A DNA stretch of 64,000 nt, from positions 3,720,001-3,784,000 of the forward strand of contig NZ_CP061725.1 of NCBI RefSeq assembly GCF_014764405.1, written 5' to 3'. This document shows, piece after piece, positions 43,940 through 52,293 of this stretch. The stretch's first letter is position 1. Each line of letters opens with the position of its first letter. A model generated the notes under the pieces. The model did not search any database. It was given only the letters and a program-made list of their open reading frames with translations, and had not been told where the DNA came from. This DNA comes from Micromonospora craniellae. GTDB lineage: Bacteria; Actinomycetota; Actinomycetes; Mycobacteriales; Micromonosporaceae. The position numbers and the translations under genes are program-made.

Positions 43940-44395
43940 ATGACAAGAAGGCTCATCGGGTTGGTGTCCGCGCTCGCCGTGGCATTCGGCGGTTCGCTGG
44001 CCGTCGGCGCTCCGGCGCAGGCCGCTGCCCCGGCGATCGAGATCACGAAGGTCTACTACGACTCGCCGGGTACGGACAACCGCTCGAACGCCAGCCTGAA
44101 CGCCGAGTACGTGAAGCTGACCAACCGGCGCGCCCGCACCATCAACCTGAAGAACTGGACACTGCGCGACAAGGCCAACCACGTCTACACGTTCCGCGGG
44201 GACGTCAAGCTCGCCAAGGGCAAGAGCGTGGTCATCCGCACCGGCAAGGGCAAGAACACCGCCAAGAACCGCTACTGGGGTTCGGGCAACTACGTCTGGA
44301 ACAACACCGGCGACACCGCGTACCTGCGCAACGCCAGCGGCAAGCTGATCGACAAGTGCGCCTGGAAGAAGGGCAAGGGATACACCGCCTGCTGA
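43940..44395 (+). CDS. Secreted lamin-tail domain (LTD) protein
   Basis: 151 residues. A Sec signal peptide (MTRRLIGLVSALAVAFGGSLA) is cut near APAQAAA. The mature part is one lamin-tail/Ig-like domain: IEITKVYYDSPGTDNRSN, EYVKLTNRRARTINLKNWTLRD, HVYTFRGDVKLAKGKSVVIR, YVWNNTGDTAYLRNASG. It is rich in Lys and Asn. Bacterial LTD proteins are secreted nucleic-acid or surface binders, but this one is stand-alone and its role is unknown. A hairpin follows 62 bases after the stop. Confidence 0.88.
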   Translation: MTRRLIGLVSALAVAFGGSLAVGAPAQAAAPAIEITKVYYDSPGTDNRSNASLNAEYVKLTNRRARTINLKNWTLRDKANHVYTFRGDVKLAKGKSVVIRTGKGKNTAKNRYWGSGNYVWNNTGDTAYLRNASGKLIDKCAWKKGKGYTAC

Positions 44396-44457
44396 CCGGG
44401 TAACCGTTGTTCGGCGCGCAAGCGATGGGGCGCGCCGAGGGGAGTCTCTCGCACGGG

Positions 44458-44498
44458 CTTGATCTCACCGAGGCGTCGCGGTTCTCGGTGAGATCAAG
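44458..44498. terminator. Bidirectional hairpin after the LTD gene
   Basis: 15-bp perfect arms (CTTGATCTCACCGAG 44458-44472; reverse complement 44484-44498) with an 11-nt loop, in the 365-bp space between the convergent LTD gene and the regulator gene at 44761. Apart from this and the hairpin at 44712, I see nothing coding in 44396-44760. Confidence 0.82.
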
Positions 44499-44711
44499 TT
44501 CGGTTCGTGGGCCAAGGGATCACGGATGACGTCCGTCCTTGGCGGCGAGCCGTAGCCTGAGAGTCGTGCGCCGCCCACGCCTCCGATCGCAGGCGCCCTC
44601 GTGCACGGCCCAGGCCTTGTTCAGGAGTGGCGGGAACGCAGGTCGAAGTCACCGGAACCGGCGGAGCGGGTACTGCGGCACTACCCCAAGTGGTGGTGAC
44701 CGAGAACGTCA

Positions 44712-44742
44712 GAGGGCACATCCACCCACTGGATGTGCCCTC
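44712..44742 (-). terminator. Hairpin downstream of regulator gene
   Basis: 13-bp perfect arms (GAGGGCACATCCA and TGGATGTGCCCTC) with a 5-nt loop, 19 bases beyond the stop of the - strand regulator gene. Confidence 0.75.
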
Positions 44743-44760
44743 CGCGTTGGTGCCGACGGG

Positions 44761-45606
44761 TCAACCCACTCCGAAGGTCGCGGCGTGGTGGACGAGCGCC
44801 GTCGGGGCGGCGGGATCACGTGCGACCTGCGTAAGGAGGTGCCGGCCTGCCGGTCTGTGGCGGATCTCGGCCGGCGCGATCCGGTCGACCTCCATCAGGA
44901 CCCGGCCGGCACTGGTCGGGTCGTCGGCGTGCAGGTAGGCGCGGGCAGCGTCGATCAGGTATGCGGCACGGTGTTCGACGGGTAACCACCGCCAGCCGTC
45001 CCGAGTGATCACCTTCTCGTGCCAGGTCACCGCGTGCACTGCATTGCCCAACTCCGTCTGAACGATGACCCGGGCAAGCTCTACCGCCGTCGGACCGAAC
45101 CCGGTGCGGTGGTGGTCGTGGCCGTCTTCCACTGGTGCCGCCATCTCGACGGCCTCATCGATCAATCCGGCGGCCGTGCGGTCGTCGCCGTCGCGAGCAG
45201 CGGCCAGAGCGGCCTGCACCAGCAGAGTGCCGCAGAGGGACAACTCAGCCGGGTCGCCGTCCTCGGGTACGGGCGGGGCGATCCGGTACGCGGCAGTCAG
45301 CATGACGCTTCTCGCCACTCGCGCCCGCCCTGACTCACGCAAGACCTGGCCGAGCTGCACACCGGCGGCAGCCACCGACACTCGATCACCCGTGGCAGCC
45401 GCCATCGCCCGATCGACCGCCAACCATGCCACGTCGGGGGCACCCAGCTTCATGAGCAACGATGCCGTCACCCGGTATGCCTCCACCAGCGGCACACGCC
45501 CCGGTCCAGGGCCCAACCGGTCGGCGAGCACCTGTTGAGACAATCTCCGCCGAGCCCGCCAGTACGCCACCCGTCGGCCGACAGGCAACCGTTCAGTGTT
45601 GTCCAC
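44761..45606 (-). CDS. XRE-type regulator with apparent internal deletion
   Basis: 281 residues from GTG 45606. Residues ~5-30 begin a normal helix-turn-helix (LPVGRRVAYWRARRRLSQQVLADRLG), but the recognition helix is missing: the sequence runs straight into PGPGRVPLVEAYRVTASLLMKLGAPDVAWLAVDRAMAAATGD. That segment normally lies >100 residues later in TPR-type regulators of this kind. The remaining TPR-like helices are intact to the end. The frame is preserved, so an in-frame internal deletion is likely; DNA binding is doubtful. Confidence 0.65.
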   Translation of the reverse strand: MDNTERLPVGRRVAYWRARRRLSQQVLADRLGPGPGRVPLVEAYRVTASLLMKLGAPDVAWLAVDRAMAAATGDRVSVAAAGVQLGQVLRESGRARVARSVMLTAAYRIAPPVPEDGDPAELSLCGTLLVQAALAAARDGDDRTAAGLIDEAVEMAAPVEDGHDHHRTGFGPTAVELARVIVQTELGNAVHAVTWHEKVITRDGWRWLPVEHRAAYLIDAARAYLHADDPTSAGRVLMEVDRIAPAEIRHRPAGRHLLTQVARDPAAPTALVHHAATFGVG

Positions 45607-45805
45607 GAAGCCACCGCCGGTCCGGGACGGCTCGACTTGTCTCCTCGACCGGTATTCGATCCGCCTCGGCTTGAGCGAGAATCCGCTGCCGGGCGGCCTC
45701 CCGCTCTGCTTTCTGGACCTGTTCACCCCGACCCTCCGTCGCCCTTCGCTCTGCATCGCCCACCGGCGCCTCCTTCAGGGAGGGCACGGCAGTGGTGCTC
45801 GTCAT
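45593..45805 (-). CDS. Possible small charged coiled-coil protein
   Basis: 70 residues from ATG 45805, overlapping the start of the truncated regulator by 14 bases. Residues ~15-55 (DAERRATEGRGEQVQKAEREAARQRILAQAEAD) form one charged helix. No ribosome-binding site is seen and composition is not decisive, so the call is tentative. The rest of 45607-45931 shows nothing else. Confidence 0.35.
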   Translation of the reverse strand: MTSTTAVPSLKEAPVGDAERRATEGRGEQVQKAEREAARQRILAQAEADRIPVEETSRAVPDRRWLRGQH

Positions 45806-45931
45806 GGGAGGGACCGCTGCCGTGCCGAACAAGGGGTGCCTCACGGCTGGCGCAATGCGGTTCCGGCGAGTGCAGGCCCCGAGATCAGCATTGGGTGACC
45901 GGGCGGTCACGGTCGAGAGGCGGGGCGTCTG

Positions 45932-47047
45932 CTATCTACGTGCGGACAGGGCGCGGACAGCGGCCTCGACTTGGTCAACGAGGCTGACCGTGTGGGTGGC
46001 GTGTCCGAGAGCCAGCACCCGTTCGTAGACGTCGAGCGCCTCGCCGACATTCCCGTTGTCCACGAGCGCCGCCGCGAGATGCAGCAGGTAGGGGCCGGTC
46101 CAGGCAGCCGCAGATGAACCCGCCGGTAGTCCGGTCAACCCGAGCCGCAGGTACTCGATCGCCTGTGCGTTCCAGCCGAGCAACCGGTAGGCGAGCCCGC
46201 GCTGCATGGTCAGGTAGGCGGCGGAGTGGAAGTAGATCCACGGCGGCTCCCGGTCGGGTGCCTGCATGGCTGCCTCGTTCAACTCCGTGGCGCGGTCCAA
46301 CAGGTCGATGGCGACGTTCGCTTCGCCGGTCAGGGCGTGACCGCGAGCCTGCTGCTGGGTGGCGATGGCGCGTACTCCTGAACTTGCCGGTTGCCGAACC
46401 GCCGCTGCGGAGAGACCGATCAGCGGTCCTGGCCGCCGCTCCGACCAGGCCAGGTGCCCCCGCATGCTGAGCACCGTGGCAACCATGTCCGCGTTGCCGG
46501 CCTCGGTGCCCCACTCCAGCGCGGTGCCGTACCACCGACTGGCGAGGCGACGTCGGTCGCTGGCCGCGTACAGCCACCCGCCGAACTGAGCCCATTGCGC
46601 GGCGAGATCGACCACCTGTTGCCGGAGTCCGCCCGCGCTCTCCGCAACGAGCGTGGTGACCAGGTCCAACTGGGTGCGGATCGTCGGTATCAGCGGTGTC
46701 GAGCCGAGAGTGTCTTCGAGACGACGATGGGCGGCGAGCATCTCGCCCAGGATGTGCAGCGTTTCGGGGTCGAGTCGGCGGGGGTGTTGCGTGACGTAGG
46801 CGAGTCGGTTGGGGTCGTCTGAGGTAGGGGCCGGGTGCAGCATGCCGGACAGGAGCCCGCTGGTGTGGAGTGCGTCGTCGAGCCGACCGGCCAGATCAAC
46901 GGTCGGGTGGCGTCGCCCCGATTCCAGGTCGTGAAGGTGCCCCCGGCTGGACAACACGAGCGGGGCGAGCTGTCGCAGCGACAACCCCGCCGACATGCGG
47001 TGTCTGCGCAGCTCAGCGCCGAATCGTCCGTCCGATATCGGTGGCAT
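45932..47047 (-). CDS. XRE-family regulator with TPR-like C-terminal region
   Basis: 371 residues. The start at ATG 47047 is set by GAGGAG six bases upstream; an in-frame extension to 47122 lacks support. An N-terminal helix-turn-helix (FGAELRRHRMSAGLSLRQLAPLVLSSRGHLHDLESGRRHPTV) is followed by ~290 residues of TPR-like helices. Such actinobacterial proteins often sense peptide-like or small ligands and control adjacent loci. It lies divergent from the small membrane protein gene at 47189. Confidence 0.82.
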   Translation of the reverse strand: MPPISDGRFGAELRRHRMSAGLSLRQLAPLVLSSRGHLHDLESGRRHPTVDLAGRLDDALHTSGLLSGMLHPAPTSDDPNRLAYVTQHPRRLDPETLHILGEMLAAHRRLEDTLGSTPLIPTIRTQLDLVTTLVAESAGGLRQQVVDLAAQWAQFGGWLYAASDRRRLASRWYGTALEWGTEAGNADMVATVLSMRGHLAWSERRPGPLIGLSAAAVRQPASSGVRAIATQQQARGHALTGEANVAIDLLDRATELNEAAMQAPDREPPWIYFHSAAYLTMQRGLAYRLLGWNAQAIEYLRLGLTGLPAGSSAAAWTGPYLLHLAAALVDNGNVGEALDVYERVLALGHATHTVSLVDQVEAAVRALSARR

Positions 47048-47188
47048 GTGGCACTCCTCAGCGACAAGGGCCAGCCCGTCGCCCACGCACTCCTCGGCGG
47101 GTCGACACTTCGGACGGTACACCCGACGCCACCTGTGAGTGATGCCCGCTGATCGCGCTGAGGCACGTGGACGAGGAGTCCTTGCCGG

Positions 47189-47443
47189 GTGAGATCTAAT
47201 GATCTCGTGCCCAAGTTCTTCGACGCCTCACTCAGCAACCACCTACGCTACCCGCTGTGGCTCTTCGCGGTACCGGTGGTCATCTTCGCGGTCTTCCCCG
47301 CCTACGTGCTGGTCTATCGCGGCGACACCCTAGCCGCTCTGCTGGTCGTGCTCGGCAACGTGCAGGCGGTCATGCTGGGGCGGGTTCGTCTCGCGAAGAG
47401 TCTTGTCGCCCAGGGGAAGGTGAGACCCGAGGACCTGGGCTGA
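47189..47443 (+). CDS. Small membrane protein, unknown
   Basis: 84 residues from GTG 47189 (GAGGAG about 11 bases upstream; GTG 47207 is an alternative). Two hydrophobic segments (YPLWLFAVPVVIFAVFPAYVLVY and LAALLVVLGNVQAVMLG) are followed by a short basic tail. It is the last gene before the biosynthetic cluster and is convergent with it, so probably not part of it. Confidence 0.62.
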   Translation: MRSNDLVPKFFDASLSNHLRYPLWLFAVPVVIFAVFPAYVLVYRGDTLAALLVVLGNVQAVMLGRVRLAKSLVAQGKVRPEDLG

Positions 47444-47485
47444 GCCGCACCGCTCACGGCGCGACCCAGCTCGGAGTCCCGTCCG

Positions 47486-48235
47486 TCAGCCGCCGAAGAT
47501 CGGCTGACGGTGCACCTTGTGCTGGGCGGCCTGGGCGACCGGGCGGACGACGAGACGATCCACGTTGACGTGGCTGGGCAGTGCCACCGTCAGGGCGATG
47601 CACTCGGCGACGTCCTCGGCCACCAGCGGCCGGTCCACGCCCGCGTACACGGCGGCGGCCTTGTCCGCGTCGCCGGCGAACCGGTTGACCGCGAACTCGT
47701 CCGTGCGGACCATGCCCGGTGCGATCTCGATGACCCGCACCGGTTCGCCGCAGAGTTCCAGCCGGAGCGTCTCGACCAGCGCGTGTTCCGCGTGCTTGGC
47801 GGCGGTGTAGGTGCCGCCGGACTCGTAGGTCACGTGCGCGGCCGTCGAGGTCACGGTCACGATGGTCGGCGCGTCGGAGGCGCGCAGCAGCGGCAGCAGC
47901 GCCTGGGTCACGTACAGCATGCCCAGGACGTTGATCTCGAAGCTCCGCATGAGGTCGGCGGGCGAGGTGGTGGCCAGCGGGTCGGCGCCCACCGCCCCGC
48001 CCGCGTTGTTGACCAGCAGGTCGCAGCGGTCCAGCCCGGCGGCGAGGTCCTGCACGGACGCCTGGTCGGTGACGTCGAGTGCGACGGCCCGCCCGCCGAT
48101 CTCGGCCGCCAGCGCCTGGAGTCGGTCCAACCGGCGGGCCGCCACCACGACGAAGAACCCGTCCTTGGCCAGCCGGCGCGCCGTGGCCGCGCCGATCCCG
48201 CTGCTGGCACCCGTCACCACTGCGGTGCGCTTCAT
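47486..48235 (-). CDS. Short-chain dehydrogenase/reductase
   Basis: 249 residues from ATG 48235 with GGGAG upstream. Classical SDR: cofactor motif TGASSGIGAAT, NNAG motif LLVNNAGGAVG, catalytic Ser (TVTSTAAHVTYESG) and YTAAK (Tyr-x-x-x-Lys). NAD(P)-dependent oxidation or reduction of a hydroxyl/keto group is expected. It is the last gene of the cluster operon, 14 bases after the ATP-grasp gene. Confidence 0.9.
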   Translation of the reverse strand: MKRTAVVTGASSGIGAATARRLAKDGFFVVVAARRLDRLQALAAEIGGRAVALDVTDQASVQDLAAGLDRCDLLVNNAGGAVGADPLATTSPADLMRSFEINVLGMLYVTQALLPLLRASDAPTIVTVTSTAAHVTYESGGTYTAAKHAEHALVETLRLELCGEPVRVIEIAPGMVRTDEFAVNRFAGDADKAAAVYAGVDRPLVAEDVAECIALTVALPSHVNVDRLVVRPVAQAAQHKVHRQPIFGG

Positions 48236-48249
48236 GGTGTTCTCCCTTA

Positions 48250-49503
48250 TCAACCGGTGACGAAGTCTATCTGCGCGTTGATCGCCTCGGCCTTGGCGAT
48301 GGCGTCGAGCGCGTCCGTGCCGGAGGCCAGGATGTAGCCGTTGCTGCAGTCCGCGACCGTCAACAGCGGTGCGACCTCGTCGCCGGGGTTCTTGGTGATG
48401 ACCACGGCGGTGTTCTCGGCGCCCAACTCGAACAGGTACGGCATGAAGACCCGGGCCGAACCGCCGGGCGGGATCCGGCGTACCGTCGCCGGGATGTCCT
48501 CGCTGACGGTGATCGACGTGATCGGTCCCGGCTTCGGGGTCAGGAACAGGGCGACCGCGCCCCCGATCGGTGCGGGCGATTCGAGCGGCAGCTCGTCGAT
48601 GCCCAGCGGCACCGTCAGGAACATGCGGTTCAGGTCCAGACCGAAGGCACGGCGTACCAACTCCGGCGCGCCGCTGCCGGCCAGGCGCGCGTGGGATTCG
48701 AGCACCCGGGGTCCGTTCGGGGTGAGGACGAACTCGCTGTGTGACGGCCCCTCGGTGACACCGACGGCGTCCAGGAGCTTCGCGGTGAGTTCCCGGAGTT
48801 CCGCGAGGTGGGGCACGGCGACCCGGCTCGGGGTGCTGACCTCCCACTCGACGAACCGGTCGTTCATCCGGTATTCCGAGTAGCCGATGGTGAGGTGCCG
48901 GCCCTCGAAGGAGAACGAGTCGACACTCACCACCGGGCCGAAGAGGAACTCCTCGGCCATCGGGGCGGTGATGCCGGCGGCGGCCAGCTCCGACATGGCC
49001 TCGGCCACCTGCTCCGGGGTCCCGACCTCCTTGATGTGCAGGCTCGCCGCACCGTCGATCGGCTTGAGGACGATCTTTCCGCCGACCTGCTCCAGGAACG
49101 AGACGGCCTCCTCCACCGAGTTGACCACCTGGTAGCGGACGTTCTCCACGTCGGCCTTGGCCAGGCACTCCCGGGTGAGGGACTTGTCCTTGAGCGCGCG
49201 GGCGGTGAACTCGGTGACGCCGGGCAGGCCGAACATGTCCACGACGTAGCCGGACGAGATCGCGGCGACCTCGGTCGTGGTCATCACCCGGTCGAACGGG
49301 CGCTCGGCGTGCAGCGGGCTGAGCGCGGCGTGGATGGCCGGTCCGTCGTCCAGCGGAGCGTGTACGACCCGCTCGGTGTGCGCCAGGATGGACGGCTCGT
49401 ACTTGCCCTCCTCGTGCACCAGCACGACGTCGATGCCGAGTTCCTTGGCGCCGTGGATCGGCGCGGGCATGCCACCGATGACGGCGACGCGATATCTACT
49501 CAT
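48250..49503 (-). CDS. ATP-grasp ligase 1 (carnosine synthase/L-amino acid ligase-like)
   Basis: 417 residues from ATG 49503, with CAGGAGG upstream. An N-terminal pre-ATP-grasp domain (VAVIGGMPAPIHGAKELGIDVVLVHEEGKYEPS) is followed by an ATP-grasp fold with nucleotide Lys in GGKIVLKPIDGAAS, EEFLFGPVVSVDSFSF, and metal-binding SHSEFVLTPNGPRVLESHAR. These enzymes join an amino acid carboxyl, activated as acyl-phosphate, to an amine. It is about half identical by eye to the 54852 protein, with the same unusual C-terminus (KNPGDEVAPLLTVADCSNGYILASG). Substrates unknown. Confidence 0.88.
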   Translation of the reverse strand: MSRYRVAVIGGMPAPIHGAKELGIDVVLVHEEGKYEPSILAHTERVVHAPLDDGPAIHAALSPLHAERPFDRVMTTTEVAAISSGYVVDMFGLPGVTEFTARALKDKSLTRECLAKADVENVRYQVVNSVEEAVSFLEQVGGKIVLKPIDGAASLHIKEVGTPEQVAEAMSELAAAGITAPMAEEFLFGPVVSVDSFSFEGRHLTIGYSEYRMNDRFVEWEVSTPSRVAVPHLAELRELTAKLLDAVGVTEGPSHSEFVLTPNGPRVLESHARLAGSGAPELVRRAFGLDLNRMFLTVPLGIDELPLESPAPIGGAVALFLTPKPGPITSITVSEDIPATVRRIPPGGSARVFMPYLFELGAENTAVVITKNPGDEVAPLLTVADCSNGYILASGTDALDAIAKAEAINAQIDFVTG

Positions 49504-49525
49504 GGTCATCCTCCTGGTGTCCGGG

Positions 49526-50473
49526 TCAGCTTGCATAGCAGCGGCGCAGCCAGCGGGCGGTGTCCGCCGGACCGGGCCGGAACGCCCGACGGCGGTGCAG
49601 CACCCGGTAGTTGTCGAAGATCAGGAAGTCGCCGGGCCGCAGCACGAACGCCTCGGACCGCGCCTGGTCGAGGGCTCGTACCCACCGGTCGAGGGCGGCG
49701 GTCGCCGCCGGCGTGTTCGGTGCGACCGTGCCCCGGTCGAACCGCGCCCGCGTTCCCTCGTAGCTCTGCTCCAGCAGCGCGGTGTCCCGCAGCGGCGCCG
49801 CCTCGTCGGTGGAGGCGGGCGGGCCGACGGTGAACTGGGCCGACTGCAACTCCTGCACGGTGGTCTCGTCCAGCGCGGCCACGGCCCCCTCGATGGCGAG
49901 CACCTCGGTCGGCACCTGCTCGTCGTTGCGGACCGCATAGAAGCTGAGATAGCGCGGGACGTACCGGCGCGGGTCGACGCCCTTGCCGCCGAAGGGGAGG
50001 TGCGGGTTGTCGGTGTGCCAGGAGAACTCGGAATCCGCCCCCCAGGAACTGGTGGTGCCCGCCGCCGCCGGGTTCGGGGCCACGTTGCGGATGTACCGGC
50101 CGGTGTTCTCGTAGTCGACCGCGAACGGCGTCAGCGAGAGCAGTTGCAGCAGACCGAAGTGCAGGGCGTTGGTCACGGCCATCGCGGGTTCGTCGGTGAA
50201 CCCGTCGCGTGGTGTCGCGGGGAACTCCTGCTGCGGCAGGTTGCCGATGGTCAGGACGTGCGAGCCGGTGGCCGGGTAGAACGTCAGTGCCTGGAGGATC
50301 TCGCCGGGCAGGTGGGTCTGCAGGGCGTGTGCACCGATGCCGGCGAGGATCGCCTCGTGGGCGTCCGAATCCAGTTCGATGTCGCAGACGGCGGCCGTGA
50401 GCTCCTTGTCGAGCAGGTCACGGGTCCGGTCGTTGAGATGGTGACGGGCCACCCGGAGTGCACGGGTCATCAT
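49526..50473 (-). CDS. Fe(II)/2-oxoglutarate-dependent oxygenase (clavaminate synthase/AsnO-like)
   Basis: 315 residues. The iron triad is His153 and Asp155 in FSWHTDNPHL and a distal His ~293 in FDNYRVLHRRRAF; an Arg near the C-terminus (RWLRRCYAS) would bind 2-oxoglutarate. The overall pattern is that of the TauD-superfamily branch that beta-hydroxylates free or ligase-bound amino acids (VioC/AsnO type). Those enzymes usually have HxE; HxD here is a small difference. It lies 22 bp upstream of ATP-grasp 1. Confidence 0.85.
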   Translation of the reverse strand: MMTRALRVARHHLNDRTRDLLDKELTAAVCDIELDSDAHEAILAGIGAHALQTHLPGEILQALTFYPATGSHVLTIGNLPQQEFPATPRDGFTDEPAMAVTNALHFGLLQLLSLTPFAVDYENTGRYIRNVAPNPAAAGTTSSWGADSEFSWHTDNPHLPFGGKGVDPRRYVPRYLSFYAVRNDEQVPTEVLAIEGAVAALDETTVQELQSAQFTVGPPASTDEAAPLRDTALLEQSYEGTRARFDRGTVAPNTPAATAALDRWVRALDQARSEAFVLRPGDFLIFDNYRVLHRRRAFRPGPADTARWLRRCYAS

Positions 50474-50661
50474 CGGCTCCGATCATGAGGGGTCGCCGCG
50501 AATCACCAACTCGCGGTCGGACCAGGTGCCACGCCCAGTCGTCGTACACCCGAGACCTCACGATGCCGCACGGCGACAGCGGGTAACAACGCTGTCACGG
50601 AGGCCAGAAGTGGCCAGGCACCTTGCTGCCGTCTCTGCTCACCGGCAGGGGGTGGCAAGTC

Positions 50662-51456
50662 CTACGGGGTGCCGTCGCCCGGCGCGACCGGGGAGCGCAC
50701 CGCGCCCCACCGGACCGACAACCGCGTCGCCGCACGCTCGGCGCGGATCTCCATGGCGTCGCCGACGACCACCGCCCGGTCGACCACCACGGCGGTCCCG
50801 TCCAGGGCGACCGTCGTCCGTTCGCTGACGAAGACGGGACTGCCGGGCGGTTGGCGCAGGTGCCCGGCGGCCGGCGCGGCGAGCAGGGACGGGACGATCC
50901 GTTCCGAGGCGCGCAGGATGGCGACCCCGGCGTCGGCCAGCGCGGCATAGAGCGACGTCCGGACGAAGTCGCGGTCCCGGATCGTCGCGCCGTACGGCGG
51001 GCGGACCCAGGAGACCTGGTGGATGGCGGGACGGCCGTTGAGCAGGCGCAGCCGTTCCAGCCGCAGGGCACGCTCGCCGCCACCGTCGCCGAACCGATCG
51101 ACCACCCAGGCCGGCGGTCGGCGCATCGCACCGGACAACACCTGGGTGACCACGTCGTGGCCCTGCTCGCGAAGGTCCTCCGTGAAGCTGCGCAGCGTGT
51201 CCACCCGGTAGGCCGCCTGGACCGGTGTGACGTAGGTGCCCCGCCCGGCCTGCTGGACGATGAGTCCCTCGTCGGACAGCTCCTGGAGGGCCTGGCGCAA
51301 CGTCATCAGCGTGACGCCGTAGTGGGCGCTCAGGTCCCGCTGCGCCGGCAGCGCCTCGCCGGGCTCGTACTCGCCCTGCCGGATCCGGGTCGCCAGGTCG
51401 GCCGCGATCTGCCGGTAGCGCGCGGTCGGTCGGCCACCCGCCGTCGCCTCACCCAT
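50662..51456 (-). CDS. GntR/HutC-type transcriptional regulator
   Basis: 264 residues from ATG 51456 with GGGAG upstream. Residues ~10-80 are a winged helix-turn-helix (RYRQIAADLATRIRQGEYEPGE, LPAQRDLSAHYGVTLMTLRQAL, GLIVQQAGRGTYV). Residues ~95-250 form a UTRA ligand domain (VVTQVLSGAMRRPPAWV; LRLERLRLLNGRPAIHQVSW; RIVPSLLAAPAAGHL). It lies between trpA and the oxygenase gene and is a candidate cluster switch; a fitting operator is near 53490. Confidence 0.88.
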   Translation of the reverse strand: MGEATAGGRPTARYRQIAADLATRIRQGEYEPGEALPAQRDLSAHYGVTLMTLRQALQELSDEGLIVQQAGRGTYVTPVQAAYRVDTLRSFTEDLREQGHDVVTQVLSGAMRRPPAWVVDRFGDGGGERALRLERLRLLNGRPAIHQVSWVRPPYGATIRDRDFVRTSLYAALADAGVAILRASERIVPSLLAAPAAGHLRQPPGSPVFVSERTTVALDGTAVVVDRAVVVGDAMEIRAERAATRLSVRWGAVRSPVAPGDGTP

Positions 51457-51543
51457 GGGTGTCTCCCGTCCCTGCGGCCGTGCCGGTGCCCAGTGTGGCC
51501 CACGGTCTGCGACCGGCCGCACCGGGCACCCGCCCGGCTCGCG

Positions 51544-52293
51544 TCACCCGGGAACTGGCACGCCCACGCCGTCCAACGCCGCGCGGAACTCCGCGACCAC
51601 GGCCCCGACCTGGGCGGGGTCCGCGCCGTCGAGCACCATCCGCATCAGTGCCGAGGCCACCACCACACCGTCGGCGGCCTCGGCCGCCTCCACCGCGTGC
51701 GCGGGCCGCGAGATGCCGAAGCCGAGCAGCACCGGCAGGTCGGTCAGGGCCCGCAGGTCGCGGGCGAGCCGAACGGCGTCGTCGGCGAGCCGGTCGCGTT
51801 CACCGGTGGTGCCCATCACCGAGACGGCGTAGACGAAGCGGCGACTGCGCCGCGCGATGGCGGCCAGCCGAGGGCCGGGGGTGGTGGGCGCGGCGAGCAG
51901 GACCAGGTCGACCCCGGCCGCCGTGGCACTGGCCGCCAGCTCGTCCACCTCGTCGATCGGCACGTCGGGCACGATCAGCCCGCTGACCCCGGCCGCCGCG
52001 AGGTCCGCGCAGAACGCCGGGTCGTGCATCACCAGGTTGTAGTAGGTCATGGCGATCAGCGGTACGTCGACGTCCACCTCGGTGAGATCGTCGAGGATCG
52101 AACGGACCGTGGCCCCCTGTCGCAGGGCGCGGTAGGACGCCTGTTGGATCGTCGGCCCGTCGAGGATCGGGTCGGAGAACGGGAGCCCGATCTCGATCAT
52201 GTCCGCGCCGCTGCGCGCGTACGCCTCGACGTACCCGGTCCAGTCGGGTCGGATGCCCCCGGTCACGTACGGGACCAGCAGCTTGCCGCTCAT
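51544..52293 (-). CDS. trpA: Tryptophan synthase alpha-subunit homologue
   Basis: 249 residues from ATG 52293, overlapping the trpB stop (ATGA). It cleaves indole-3-glycerol phosphate to indole. Catalytic Glu and Asp are retained in MIEIGLPFSDPILDGPTIQ, along with MTYYNLVMHDP and the phosphate-binding VVASALM region. The short N-terminus is within family range. Being embedded in a biosynthetic cluster apart from other trp genes suggests a second, dedicated copy. Confidence 0.9.
   Translation of the reverse strand: MSGKLLVPYVTGGIRPDWTGYVEAYARSGADMIEIGLPFSDPILDGPTIQQASYRALRQGATVRSILDDLTEVDVDVPLIAMTYYNLVMHDPAFCADLAAAGVSGLIVPDVPIDEVDELAASATAAGVDLVLLAAPTTPGPRLAAIARRSRRFVYAVSVMGTTGERDRLADDAVRLARDLRALTDLPVLLGFGISRPAHAVEAAEAADGVVVASALMRMVLDGADPAQVGAVVAEFRAALDGVGVPVPG

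Noticed and set aside
49526..50473. Oxygenase as taurine dioxygenase (TauD) of sulfur scavenging
   Set aside because: Length, HTD motif context and cluster position fit the clavaminate synthase/AsnO-like branch better; no sulfonate transport genes are near.
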